From Clostridiales bacterium UBA1701 (GTDB lineage: Bacteria > Bacillota > Clostridia > Oscillospirales > Oscillospiraceae), in contig DCJL01000016.1 of the NCBI GenBank assembly GCA_002320035.1, positions 1 to 30,881 of the forward strand: a stretch of DNA of 30,881 nt. Direction: 5' to 3'. Positions within the stretch are counted from its first letter, which is position 1. The number at the start of each line of letters is the position of its first letter. A program made the position numbers and the translations under genes. Below, piece by piece: positions 1 to 8,342 of this stretch. The notes under the pieces were generated by a model. It was not told the origin of the DNA, did not search any database, and worked only from the letters and a program-made list of their open reading frames with translations.

Positions 1-148
1 TGACAGCGTCAAAATGCCGCTTCGCCCAAACGGCCTGTTTTCAGGCCCTTCGACGGCGGCTTATCCCATTTGAGGCGGGCCTTGCCCCCTCAAGCTCCCC
101 CGCGGCTCCGTTGTTTTCCGCTTCGGCAAGCATTTTTTGACAGTCTCA
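1..148. repeat. Segment bounded by imperfect terminal inverted repeats (MITE/REP-like candidate)
   Basis: Bases 1-17 and the reverse complement of 130-148 match at 14 of 17 positions with a two-base gap; both contain GTCAAAA followed by TGC. Between them lies GC-rich non-coding DNA with a 6-bp hairpin, GGCCTG/CAGGCC, at 32-47. The left arm starts at the window edge, so the true boundary is unknown. This could be a small non-autonomous element or an intergenic repeat. No open frame here is convincing. Confidence 0.35.
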
Positions 149-183
149 AAAAACCTTCCGATCAGCAGATCGGAAGGTTTTTT
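148..183 (-). terminator. Rho-independent terminator of the capA-like pair
   Basis: A perfect 16-bp inverted repeat (148-163 and 168-183) with loop AGCA carries A6 on one side and T6 on the other, so it can terminate on either strand. It lies 9 bases beyond the stop codon of the minus-strand gene ending at 192 and best serves that gene. Confidence 0.85.
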
Positions 184-191
184 ACTTTTTT

Positions 192-1352
192 TCAGCTCCA
201 GCTTGCCCACCAGTCGGAATAGTCGGCACTGCCGTCGGGACCCTGATAGGTCCCGGTTATTTTGCTCAGGGCGCGCTCGTATTCCTCGCTGCCCTCTGCA
301 TAAGGCGTGGGGCGGTAGTCGTTGTAATTGTCCCGATGCACGGCGGCGGACTCAAGGTCGCTGCTGACACAACAGGGGATAATGGTGTAGCCCTCGTTTG
401 AAATGCTGCCGTCGATATCCCGCTTCACGCTTATTTGTACGATGGCGGTGTCCGGGTCGGTGGGGGCGGTATGGCCGCCAAAGCTCCAGTTGCCCATGCC
501 GTAGAGGATGATGCCCTCTTTGTATTCCTCGATGGGCTGGAGGCAGTGGGCATGGCTGCCGTAAACAAGGTTCGCGCCTGCGTCTATGCAGGCCCGGGCC
601 AGCTCGACCTGCTCTTCATTGGGCCGGTATTTCAGCTCTTTTTCGCCCCAGTGGAAGGCGCAGATGATATACTCGGCCCCCTGCTTTTTGAGGCTTGCCA
701 CTGCGGCGGCGCTTTTGCCCACGTCGGGATAATACTTGTTATAATCGCAGTAGATGCCGATTTTCAGGCCGGTTTCGGTTATAAAGGTACTTGTCTCGCC
801 CTCAACTCCATAGGCCACGCCGTGTTCCTTCAGCGCGGCGTATGTATGCTCCGCGCCCTTCTGACCAAAGTCCATCATGTGGTTGTTGGCGGTGTTCACA
901 AAGTCCACGCCGCCCTGAACCAGTATTTCCGCCCATTCGGTGGGGGAGAGAAAGTAGAACTGCTCCATGGAGTTGAGCTTTTTGTCGGAAAGGGTGCACT
1001 CCAGATTTGCCAGGGTAAAATCATCCTCCGCGAAATACTGGACAGTGTTGGAGAAGGGATAAGCATAATCCCCGTTCATGCGCGCCTTATAGCCATAGGG
1101 GCTTTCAAGAAAATTCTGGGATGAGGCGAGCGTGCAGTCACCCACGGCGGAGATGGTAAAATACTCCGGGTCTGGAGTAGGCGTGGGCACCGGCGTGGGG
1201 GCGCTTTCGGCGGTGGGGGCGGGCCTTGGCGTGGTCTCCGCCCCGTCGCCCGCGGGCGAGCAGCCCATCCGGGCACGCAGCACAAGGGCCAGCGCGCCCA
1301 GCACCGCTACCAGCGCAAAGCCCAGCAGGATGTTTTTAAGCGTTTTTTTCAT
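192..1352 (-). CDS. CapA/PGA_cap family metallophosphatase-like anchored protein (downstream copy)
   Basis: This 386-aa protein has an N-terminal membrane segment (about residues 8-27), a Pro/Thr-rich linker (about 40-63) and a CapA-type (PGA_cap, calcineurin-like fold) domain. Visible family motifs are SAVGDCTL, LANLECTL, ANNHMMDFG, CAFHWGEK, YGSHAHCLQP and GMGNWSFGG; their Asp, Asn and His residues match the metal-site pattern of the family. The domain should sit outside the membrane. Family members are tied to poly-gamma-glutamate capsule, but no capB or capC is present, so the substrate is unknown. AGAGG precedes the ATG. It lies 41 bases after a closely related gene and probably shares its transcript. 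Confidence 0.85.
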   Translation of the reverse strand: MKKTLKNILLGFALVAVLGALALVLRARMGCSPAGDGAETTPRPAPTAESAPTPVPTPTPDPEYFTISAVGDCTLASSQNFLESPYGYKARMNGDYAYPFSNTVQYFAEDDFTLANLECTLSDKKLNSMEQFYFLSPTEWAEILVQGGVDFVNTANNHMMDFGQKGAEHTYAALKEHGVAYGVEGETSTFITETGLKIGIYCDYNKYYPDVGKSAAAVASLKKQGAEYIICAFHWGEKELKYRPNEEQVELARACIDAGANLVYGSHAHCLQPIEEYKEGIILYGMGNWSFGGHTAPTDPDTAIVQISVKRDIDGSISNEGYTIIPCCVSSDLESAAVHRDNYNDYRPTPYAEGSEEYERALSKITGTYQGPDGSADYSDWWASWS

Positions 1353-1393
1353 TTTCTAACCTCTTGTGTATTTCTCAGGCAGATAAATGCGGC

Positions 1394-2551
1394 TCAGCCC
1401 CAGCTTGAATACCAGGCGGAATAGTCCGCGTTGCCGTCGGGGCCCTGATAGGTCCCGGTTATCTTGCTTAGGGCGCGCTCATATTCTTCGGTGCCCTCGG
1501 CATAGGGGGTAGGACGGTAGTCATTGTCCGCGCCATTGTCAGAGCCGACGGGCAGACTGCTGACGGCGCAGGGGATAATGTCGTAGCCGGCGTTTGAAAT
1601 GGTTCCGTCAAGGTCCCGCTTGACGCTTATCTGGACGATGGCGGTGTCCCTGTCCGTGGGGCTGGTGTTGCCGCCGAAGCTCCAGTTGCCCATGCTGTAA
1701 AGAATAATGCCGCCGTTGTATTCCTCGATGGGCTGGAGACAGTGGGGGTGGCTGCCGTATATCAGGTCCGCCCCCGCGTCTATGCAGGCCCGGGCCAGGT
1801 CTACCTGATTCTGGTTGGGCCGGTACTTCAGCTCCTGGCCCCAATGGAAAGCGCAGATTATGTATTCCGCGCCGTCGTTTTTCAACTGCTCAATGGCGGC
1901 GACGCACTTGTCGGTATTGGGCATATAGCTGTTGTGGTCGCAGTATATGCCGATAACAAGGCCGCTTTCCGTGGTGAAGAGACTGGTCTCTCCCTCGCGG
2001 CCGTAGGGCATCCCGATGGCGTCCAGCGCGGCAAAAGTATCGTCCAGGCCCTGCTGGCCAAAGTCCATGGCGTGATTATTGGCGGTGGTGACATAGTTTA
2101 CGCCGCCCCGGGCTAAAATGTTGGCGTATTCGGAGGGTGCCTGGAAGTAGAATTGCTGGGAGGAATAGAGCTTGGAGTCGGAAAAGGTACACTCCAGGTT
2201 GGCAATCGTAAAATCGTCGTTTTCAAAATACTGGATGGTGTTGGAGAAAGGATAGGCATAGTCTCCGTTCATGCGGGAGGCATAGGAATAGGGGCTGCCG
2301 GCTCCAAGAAACTGGTGGGAGGTAAGCGTGCAGTCCCCAATGGCGGAAATGGTAAAATACTCCGGTTCCGGGGTAGGGGTAGGCGTCGGCGTGGGGGTCG
2401 GTGTGGGCGTGGGCGTTGGGGAGGCGGAAACCGTTGGCGAGGGACTCTCCTCCGGCACCGCGGGCTCCGGCTGCACCGCTCTCGCCCGCAGCAGCAGCGC
2501 CAGGGCCAGCAAAAGGAACACAAGCAAAACGGAACTGATAATTTTTTTCAT
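1394..2551 (-). CDS. CapA/PGA_cap family anchored protein (upstream copy)
   Basis: This 385-aa paralogue of the next gene downstream is colinear with it. It has an N-terminal membrane segment (about residues 4-22), a longer Pro-Thr repeat linker, and the same metallophosphatase-like motifs: SAIGDCTL, LANLECTF, ANNHAMDFG, CAFHWGQE, YGSHPHCLQP and GNWSFGG. The two C-termini are nearly identical (KITGTYQGPDG), so the pair looks like a tandem duplication. A promoter lies directly upstream at 2587-2615, and GAGG precedes the ATG. The exact role is not shown by the sequence; cell-surface polymer metabolism is the family expectation. Confidence 0.85.
   Translation of the reverse strand: MKKIISSVLLVFLLLALALLLRARAVQPEPAVPEESPSPTVSASPTPTPTPTPTPTPTPTPEPEYFTISAIGDCTLTSHQFLGAGSPYSYASRMNGDYAYPFSNTIQYFENDDFTIANLECTFSDSKLYSSQQFYFQAPSEYANILARGGVNYVTTANNHAMDFGQQGLDDTFAALDAIGMPYGREGETSLFTTESGLVIGIYCDHNSYMPNTDKCVAAIEQLKNDGAEYIICAFHWGQELKYRPNQNQVDLARACIDAGADLIYGSHPHCLQPIEEYNGGIILYSMGNWSFGGNTSPTDRDTAIVQISVKRDLDGTISNAGYDIIPCAVSSLPVGSDNGADNDYRPTPYAEGTEEYERALSKITGTYQGPDGNADYSAWYSSWG
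2370..2417 (-). repeat. Hexanucleotide tandem repeat coding the Pro-Thr linker
   Basis: Eight imperfect 6-base units of the form GGNGTN (plus strand) encode alternating Pro-Thr residues between the membrane anchor and the catalytic domain of the capA-like gene. The paralogue has a shorter, less regular linker. Such arrays can change length by slippage without changing the frame. Confidence 0.75.
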
Positions 2552-2586
2552 CTATCATTAAACCTCGTGTAAAATAAAGCCATATC

Positions 2587-2615
2587 ATTATAATTAAGTT
2601 TTCAGAATAAAGCAA
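2587..2615 (-). promoter_or_regulatory. SigA-type promoter of the capA-like pair
   Basis: Read on the minus strand, the -35 is TTGCTT (2610-2615) and the -10 is TATAAT (2587-2592), with a 17-base spacer. It lies about 35 bases upstream of the start codon at 2551. Confidence 0.7.
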
Positions 2616-2656
2616 GAGCCGGATCCGATCTTTTCCGGTGAATTAAGATATTAAGA

Positions 2657-2684
2657 GACCCCGGACAAAAACCTGTCCGGGGTC
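2657..2684 (-). terminator. Hairpin terminator downstream of hppA
   Basis: An 11-bp perfect stem (2657-2667 and 2674-2684) lies 27 bases past the hppA stop codon. The following minus-strand bases are only moderately T-rich, so efficiency is uncertain. Confidence 0.6.
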
Positions 2685-2710
2685 ATTATATGCGCTTTGC
2701 CGGATGGAAT

Positions 2711-4702
2711 TTACAGCAGGCCGCCGATTTTTATAAACAGCGGCGCAAAGACCAGCGCCACAACGGTCATAAGCTTGATGAGAATATTCAGGGAGGGACC
2801 GGAGGTGTCTTTAAAGGGGTCGCCCACGGTGTCTCCGACAACGGCCGCCTTGTGGGCCAGGGAACCCTTGCCGCCGTTGTGACCACCCTCTATGTATTTC
2901 TTGGCATTATCCCAGGCGCCGCCGGAGTTGGACATGTATATGGCCAGCAGCACACCGGTTACCAGAGAGCCGGCCAGCAGGCCGCCGAGCGCGGCGGGCC
3001 CCAGCAGTATGCCCACCAGCAGGGGCACGGCCACAGCCATCACCCCGGGAACGATCATCTCGTGCAGGGCGGCCCTGGTGGAGATGGAGACGCAGGAAGC
3101 GTAATCGGGCTTGGCCTTGCCTTCCAGAATGCCGGGGATTTCCCGGAACTGGCGGCGGACTTCCTCAATCATTTTATAGGCGGCCTTGGAGACGGAATCC
3201 ATGGTCAGGGCGGAGAAGGCAAAGGGCAGCATTCCTCCCACGAGCAGGCCGATGACCACATTGGGGTCCAGCATGTCGATGCTGGCCAGCTGAACTTCCT
3301 GGGCGTAGGAGACAAAGAGCGCCAGCGCCGTAAGAGCGGCGGAGCCTATGGCAAAGCCTTTGCCCATGGCGGCGGTGGTGTTGCCGACAGCGTCCAGCTT
3401 ATCGGTTATCTGACGGACCTTGGGATCAAGGCCGCTCATCTCCGCGATGCCGCCGGAGTTATCGGCAATGGGGCCGTAAGCGTCGACGGCTACGGTAATG
3501 CCGGTGGTGGAGAGCATTCCCACGGCCGCAAGGGCAATGCCGTAAAGGCCGCCGGTAACGGTGTAGGAAACATAGATGCCGATGCAGATGAGGACGATGG
3601 GGACCCAGGTACTCATCATTCCTACGGCCACGCCGCTTATAATGGTGGTGGCCGAGCCCGTCTCAGACTGACTGGCAATGCGTTTGACGGAGCGGTAGTC
3701 CTCAGAAGTGTAGACCTCGGTCATGAAGCCTATGACCAGACCCACGATGATGCCCGCGATAATGGGGGCGGAGTAAAAGAGGCGGCCGAAGAACATCCGG
3801 CTCAGGGGCACGGAGGCGACGGCTACAATCAGCGCGGAGATGTAAGAGCCCATTTTCAGGGCTTTATGGGGATTGGAACCGTCCTTGCCGCGGACAAAGA
3901 AAGTGGCGATGATGGAGGCGAGGATGCCCACCGCCGCAATGATCAGCGGATATATCGGCCCGGCCCCCGTGAAAAGTCCGGCCACGGAGACGCCCAGCGT
4001 CAGCGCGGAAACCAGCGCGCCGACGTAAGACTCAAAGAGGTCCGCGCCCATGCCGGCCACGTCGCCCACATTATCGCCCACATTGTCGGCGATGACGGCG
4101 GGGTTGCGGGGATCATCCTCGGGGATGCCGGCTTCGACCTTACCCACAAGGTCGGCGCCCACATCGGCGGCCTTGGTGTAAATTCCGCCGCCTACGCGGG
4201 CAAAAAGGGCGATGGAGGAAGCGCCCAGAGAGAAGCCGAAGAGAATATTATAGTTTCCTGTGACAATATAGATAAGACTGCAGCCCAAAAGCCCCAGGCC
4301 CACAACGCACATGCCCATAACGGAACCGCCGGAGAAGGCAATGGACAAGGCTTTGTTCATGCCGCTTTCCATGGCCGCATTGGCCGTGCGCACATTTGCC
4401 CTTGTGGCCACCTTCATCCCGAAGAAGCCCGCCAGAATAGAGCAGAGCGCACCCAGCACAAAGCAGACGGCGGTGCCGATGTCAATAAACACAGCGATAA
4501 GGGCAAAGAGCACGAGAATGAAAACAGCCAGAATTTTATATTCTGACCTTAAGAAAGCGTCGGCCCCTTCTGCGATGGAGCCCGCTATTTCCTGCATCCG
4601 GCTGCTGCCGGGGGCAGATTTTGAGACATATTGCGCTTTGTACGCCGCGAAAAGCAGCGCGGCCAGCGCCAGTACGGGGGTAAGCCACAGTATCTTTTCC
4701 AT
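2711..4702 (-). CDS. hppA: Membrane-bound ion-pumping pyrophosphatase (K+-dependent subtype)
   Basis: The start is placed at 4702, 39 bases inside the longest frame, because AGGAG precedes that ATG; the product is 663 aa, near the usual family length. It hydrolyses pyrophosphate and pumps H+ or Na+ across the cytoplasmic membrane. The polytopic protein has the signature DVGADLVGKVE, the acidic DNVGDNVGDVAGM loop and the C-terminal DNAKKYIEGG and VGDTVGDPFKDTSGPS segments that bind Mg-PPi. The motif GNTTAA has Ala where K+-independent enzymes have Lys, so K+ dependence is expected. Proton versus sodium specificity cannot be read safely. It is a single gene with its own promoter, and in anaerobes it recovers energy from biosynthetic pyrophosphate. 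Confidence 0.96.
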   Translation of the reverse strand: MEKILWLTPVLALAALLFAAYKAQYVSKSAPGSSRMQEIAGSIAEGADAFLRSEYKILAVFILVLFALIAVFIDIGTAVCFVLGALCSILAGFFGMKVATRANVRTANAAMESGMNKALSIAFSGGSVMGMCVVGLGLLGCSLIYIVTGNYNILFGFSLGASSIALFARVGGGIYTKAADVGADLVGKVEAGIPEDDPRNPAVIADNVGDNVGDVAGMGADLFESYVGALVSALTLGVSVAGLFTGAGPIYPLIIAAVGILASIIATFFVRGKDGSNPHKALKMGSYISALIVAVASVPLSRMFFGRLFYSAPIIAGIIVGLVIGFMTEVYTSEDYRSVKRIASQSETGSATTIISGVAVGMMSTWVPIVLICIGIYVSYTVTGGLYGIALAAVGMLSTTGITVAVDAYGPIADNSGGIAEMSGLDPKVRQITDKLDAVGNTTAAMGKGFAIGSAALTALALFVSYAQEVQLASIDMLDPNVVIGLLVGGMLPFAFSALTMDSVSKAAYKMIEEVRRQFREIPGILEGKAKPDYASCVSISTRAALHEMIVPGVMAVAVPLLVGILLGPAALGGLLAGSLVTGVLLAIYMSNSGGAWDNAKKYIEGGHNGGKGSLAHKAAVVGDTVGDPFKDTSGPSLNILIKLMTVVALVFAPLFIKIGGLL

Positions 4703-4747
4703 ATCAGTTCTCCTGTCAGTAAGTTTTTTTTCTGCTTGCATTTGTGT

Positions 4748-4776
4748 ATTTTACACTATGGTTCAGCTTTTAACAA
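4748..4776 (-). promoter_or_regulatory. hppA: Promoter of hppA
   Basis: On the minus strand, TTGTTA (4771-4776) and TAAAAT (4748-4753) are separated by 17 bases, about 46 bases upstream of the chosen start codon. Confidence 0.6.
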
Positions 4777-5239
4777 GGTGTAAAAACGGTTCTTTGATGC
4801 AAAATGACCAAGTTCATACAAAATGCCGAAATGAAGCGTTCTGATATCACTTTAATAGTCAAAATCAACAAAAATGTAAGCGCTGAAGCAAGTGACATAT
4901 GCGATAATTTTGACATACTCATGCAAATTAACAATTTTGTCGAAACAATGGGGAGAATTATGACAAAAATGCATTTTTAATGGTGCAAAACAACCCGACA
5001 AAATATACAAAGGTATGAACAACCGTTCCAAAACCTGCCAAAACGGACCGAAACTTTCCAGGGGAAAAATCCGTTATATTGATGGGAGATAATCCGGGGC
5101 AGGAGAGCCTGCTTTTCTGCTTCCCGGGGAGGAGGGAGCCATATATTGTGCCACATCAAAAAATTGCTGCTGTATTTCCATACGATTACAAAACGGTAAA
5201 AAAATATGGCATTTAATTATTAAATTGTCTTAAGACGTA
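4777..5239. other. AT-rich intergenic region between divergent hppA and surface-protein genes
   Basis: These bases are clearly more AT-rich than the flanking genes and contain no convincing gene. A 44-codon open frame at 5081-5214 has no ribosome-binding site. A TTGACA near 4917 has no good -10 partner. A weak GC-rich inverted repeat occurs around 5092-5130. Nothing further is assigned. Confidence 0.6.
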
Positions 5240-5268
5240 TTGCAAATCTGCCCCATCCGTGTTACATT
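5240..5268 (+). promoter_or_regulatory. Promoter of the NPKTG surface-protein gene
   Basis: TTGCAA (5240-5245) and TACATT (5263-5268) are 17 bases apart. This implies a leader of about 95 bases, containing a possible 6-bp hairpin GCCGCG/CGCGGC at 5291-5315 and a strong AAGGAG site before the ATG. Confidence 0.5.
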
Positions 5269-5370
5269 AACAGTACAAAATCATGGGCGGGCCGCGGCGA
5301 TCCGGGGCACGCGGCATATTATTACATATTCTATATATATGGGAAATTTAGGCGAAAAGGAGAATTCATC

Positions 5371-7980
5371 ATGAAAGCAAGCGTAAAATTTCTATCTGTG
5401 CTGCTGATCGTTGCCATGTGCTTCAGCCTGATGGCGGCTTCGGCCTCTGCCACCGGCGTTGTCGTCACCCCCGGCGGCGCTGAGAGCGGCAGCGTGGTTG
5501 TTGTCAGCCCGGAGGCGAGCCCCCAGCCCACCCCCACCCCCGTTCCCAGCGCCAAGCCCGCTGATGACGGCGGCGTTGTGATCGTGGAGGGAGAGGAGAG
5601 CGATGAGCCGCAGAAAGCCACCGTCTTTGGCGCGCCCAAGGCTCCCGTGACCGACTCTGAATATAAAGAAAAGACTGTCGCCGTGATTGGCGAGCAGGAG
5701 TATGATACGCTCAACGGAGCGGTTGACGCCGCCGCGGGGACCGGCAGTACCGTAAAGCTGGTCAAGGATCTTGAAAAGACCGTTCCCCTGGTGATAAACG
5801 GCGCCATGAAGCTTGACCTGAACGGGCACACCCTGAGCTTTACTCCCAAACAGGATCAGGGCGCCGCGATCAGCGTCACCTCCGGCAAGGTTACAATTTC
5901 CAACGGCGACATCGTCGTTAACAGCGCCGAGGCTAAGGCGGACGGCAAGACCGTCACTTATCAGTTCGCCAAGGGCGTTTCCGCCGCCGAAGGGGCTTCC
6001 GTTCTCCTGAACGTGAACCTGAACTACAAGAATGCGGGCGGCAAAATGCTCGACGGCGGCGTTACCGTCTACGGCGGCAGCTACAATATGGATCCTGCGG
6101 GCTTTGTGGGGCCTGAGTATGTTGCCGAAAAGGATGATTTCGGAAACTATGTGATTTCCAACAAGCCCGAGGAGCCTGTTATTGAAAGCGTGGCAGAGGT
6201 CGGCGGTGTGAACTATGAGACGATCGCCGCGGCCATCGCGGCTGCAGGCGACGGGGCCACCGTCACCCTGCTGGGCGATGTGACCGAGGACGTCACTGTT
6301 GACAAAAACCTGGTTCTCAACCTGGGCGGCAGGAAGCTGACCGGCGCTCTGGCTCTGAATGCAGGAAAGAGCCTTACGCTCAAAAACGGCGAGCTGGCTG
6401 GCGCCGTGTCCGATTCCGGCGCGCTGACCCTTGAAAGCGTGAAGCTGGGCGATATCGCCGTTGAGGACGGCGCAAGCCTGACTGCCGCCGATGCGAACGC
6501 GGCCGCCGGCAATATCACCGCCAAGGGCGCAAACGCTGTGATCGCCATTTCCAACGGCAGCTTTGGAGAACTCAAGGGCGGGGATTTTGTACCTGCCGAG
6601 GGTTCCAACAAAGTGACCGGAGGCAGCTTTGCCAAGGGCGAGAGCGAGAATTTTGCCACCGCTTACCTGGCCGAGGGCTATGAGGCAAAGCTGGTTGACG
6701 GCAGGTTCGTTGTGTCCAAGAAGGAAGCGCCCCCTGCCACAGCGAAGGTCACAAGCCCCGACGGAAAGACCGAATACGGCGCGGATTCCAACGCCTATGT
6801 GGAATTCTTCAAGGGCGAGGCCGAGAGCGGCAGCAACAAGGATCTTGTCTTCCTGCTGGATCAGCCCCTCAAGTCTCTCTCCGTGGGCGGCAAGACCCTG
6901 ACCAACGGCAGCGAATACAACTATGACGCGGAAAAGAACACCATCACCATAGCCAAGAGCGCCGCTTTCCTCAAGACCCTGCCCGCCGGGCGCAATATGC
7001 TGGTATTCTCCTTTGAAAACGGCGCGGAGGTTCAGGCAAAGCTCTATGTCTACCCCTCTATTGTTTTCACCGCCAATGACAGGGATTACAATTACTACAT
7101 CCAAGGCAGCGGCAGCGGCCTTTCCGCCGTGGTGTCCGACGCGCCCAAGGGCATATCCATCTGCAACAGCGGGAAAGGCGAGGATCACGCCAAGAATCTC
7201 ATTGATTCCGCCAATTACAGCGTAGACGGCGGCAAGGTGACTGTGAAGTCCGCCTATCTGGATTCCATCTCCAGCGGTGCGACCAAGATCGGCTTCTGGT
7301 ATGACGAGGCCCTGATGGTTTACGACCTCTCCGTTCTGCCCGCCCCTTCCATTTCCCCTGCCGACAGCAACAAGGACGGCAAATGGTACTACGGCGACAG
7401 CACCATGGTTTATACCCTTTCTCCCAATATTGTGAGCGTCAGCGTTGACGGCACGAAGCTTGGCTCCGACAACTACACCGCCGGCGACAAGGGGATCCTC
7501 ACTCTAAAGTCCGCTTTCCTGAAGAGCCTTAAGTACGGCGAGCACACCCTCTCCGTCGAGACCCGTGACGGCTCCGTCTCCACCAAGTTCAGCACCAATC
7601 CCTCTCTTGTGGCCAAGAACGGCAACACCCACACGCTGGGCGGCAAGAAGGATCTGGCTTTCGTGGCCTCTGACCCTGTCAGCAAGGTCTGGATCGGCAG
7701 CAAGGAGCTGGACACCAAGAACTACACCCTCAGCTCCGACAAAAAGACCGTCACCCTGAAGGCCGATTTCCTTAACACGCTGAAGGCCGACACGTCCTAT
7801 GTCATTACTGTCCAGGTGGAAGCGGGCACACCCACCGCCACCTTCAAGATCCTCTCCGCAAGCTCCGCCGCCTCCAACCCCAAGACCGGTGACAGCAGCG
7901 GCGCTGCCCTCTGGGCTGGCGTTCTTGTCCTGTCCGGCGCGGCCGTTGTGGCCCTGCTGCCCAGGAAGAGAAAGCAGTAA
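5371..7980 (+). CDS. Secreted sortase-anchored surface protein with repeat domains (NPKTG)
   Basis: This 869-aa protein starts with a signal peptide (about residues 1-28, ending near ASASA), then a Pro/Thr-rich stretch (about 50-64). Two beta-rich units follow (about 105-270 and 272-450), each opening with a 'Y-x-T-(x)n-A-x-A' motif and a 'TV-x-LL/LV-x-D' strand, typical of beta-helix-like surface modules. Four Ig-like units of X2 style follow (about 455-840), with recurring 'L-K-x-x-F-L-x-x-L' and 'x-Y-x-x-D' patterns. It ends with SNPKTGD, a hydrophobic segment and RKRKQ, a cell-wall sorting signal of the NPxTG type. The ligand or role is unknown; adhesion or envelope structure is plausible. 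AAGGAG supports the start. No sortase gene is in the window. Confidence 0.85.
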   Translation: MKASVKFLSVLLIVAMCFSLMAASASATGVVVTPGGAESGSVVVVSPEASPQPTPTPVPSAKPADDGGVVIVEGEESDEPQKATVFGAPKAPVTDSEYKEKTVAVIGEQEYDTLNGAVDAAAGTGSTVKLVKDLEKTVPLVINGAMKLDLNGHTLSFTPKQDQGAAISVTSGKVTISNGDIVVNSAEAKADGKTVTYQFAKGVSAAEGASVLLNVNLNYKNAGGKMLDGGVTVYGGSYNMDPAGFVGPEYVAEKDDFGNYVISNKPEEPVIESVAEVGGVNYETIAAAIAAAGDGATVTLLGDVTEDVTVDKNLVLNLGGRKLTGALALNAGKSLTLKNGELAGAVSDSGALTLESVKLGDIAVEDGASLTAADANAAAGNITAKGANAVIAISNGSFGELKGGDFVPAEGSNKVTGGSFAKGESENFATAYLAEGYEAKLVDGRFVVSKKEAPPATAKVTSPDGKTEYGADSNAYVEFFKGEAESGSNKDLVFLLDQPLKSLSVGGKTLTNGSEYNYDAEKNTITIAKSAAFLKTLPAGRNMLVFSFENGAEVQAKLYVYPSIVFTANDRDYNYYIQGSGSGLSAVVSDAPKGISICNSGKGEDHAKNLIDSANYSVDGGKVTVKSAYLDSISSGATKIGFWYDEALMVYDLSVLPAPSISPADSNKDGKWYYGDSTMVYTLSPNIVSVSVDGTKLGSDNYTAGDKGILTLKSAFLKSLKYGEHTLSVETRDGSVSTKFSTNPSLVAKNGNTHTLGGKKDLAFVASDPVSKVWIGSKELDTKNYTLSSDKKTVTLKADFLNTLKADTSYVITVQVEAGTPTATFKILSASSAASNPKTGDSSGAALWAGVLVLSGAAVVALLPRKRKQ

Positions 7981-7998
7981 TTGATTCTTGATTTTTGA

Positions 7999-8030
7999 GA
8001 AACCCTCCCGGATAATTCCGGGAGGGTTTC
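7999..8030 (+). terminator. Hairpin terminator after the surface-protein gene
   Basis: A 14-bp perfect stem (7999-8012 and 8017-8030) with loop TAAT lies 18 bases beyond the stop codon. The only T run after the stem is short, so it may act more as a stabilising 3' hairpin. Confidence 0.65.
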
Positions 8031-8279
8031 CGCCTGTCAAACGCCGGCAATGTCCAAAGAACGCTGCCGGCGGGAAGAAGCGCGTTTCCTCCATGCCTCC
8101 ACGCGCTTTGCCGGCACGCATCCTGGCACCCGGTGCGGGAGAGTTGTTTTCCGGGGAGCGGGACGCTTTTTTAAAATAAGTGCCTTTCTGACAGCCGGAG
8201 ACGTCTTGGCAAAAGTGCCGAATTTGCCGAAACCGCTCCCACTGAACGCTTTGGGGCCCGTTTAGGGCTTAAATTATGC
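8031..8279. other. Intergenic DNA before glgB
   Basis: There is no supported gene. A 7-bp inverted repeat GCCGGCA/TGCCGGC lies near 8042-8071, and open frames here lack ribosome-binding sites. Only the promoter at 8280-8308 is assigned downstream. Confidence 0.5.
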
Positions 8280-8308
8280 TTGGAATTGACACAGAAACGC
8301 TGTATAAT
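8280..8308 (+). promoter_or_regulatory. Promoter of the glg operon
   Basis: A perfect TATAAT (8303-8308) has TTGGAA (8280-8285) 17 bases upstream. A consensus TTGACA at 8286 is only 11 bases from the -10 and is probably not the functional -35. The start codon of glgB is 35 bases downstream of the -10. Confidence 0.65.
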
Positions 8309-8342
8309 GGTTTGACAAATAGAAATAGAGGAGATATACCCC

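Noticed and set aside
2690..4546. A 618-codon open frame on the plus strand opposite hppA
   Set aside because: It is a shadow of hppA: Gly/His/Asp-rich with no domain pattern, while the minus strand encodes a complete, motif-rich pyrophosphatase.
5081..5214. A 44-codon ORF in the intergenic region before the surface-protein gene
   Set aside because: It has no ribosome-binding site or recognisable sequence, and lies in AT-rich DNA where short frames occur by chance.
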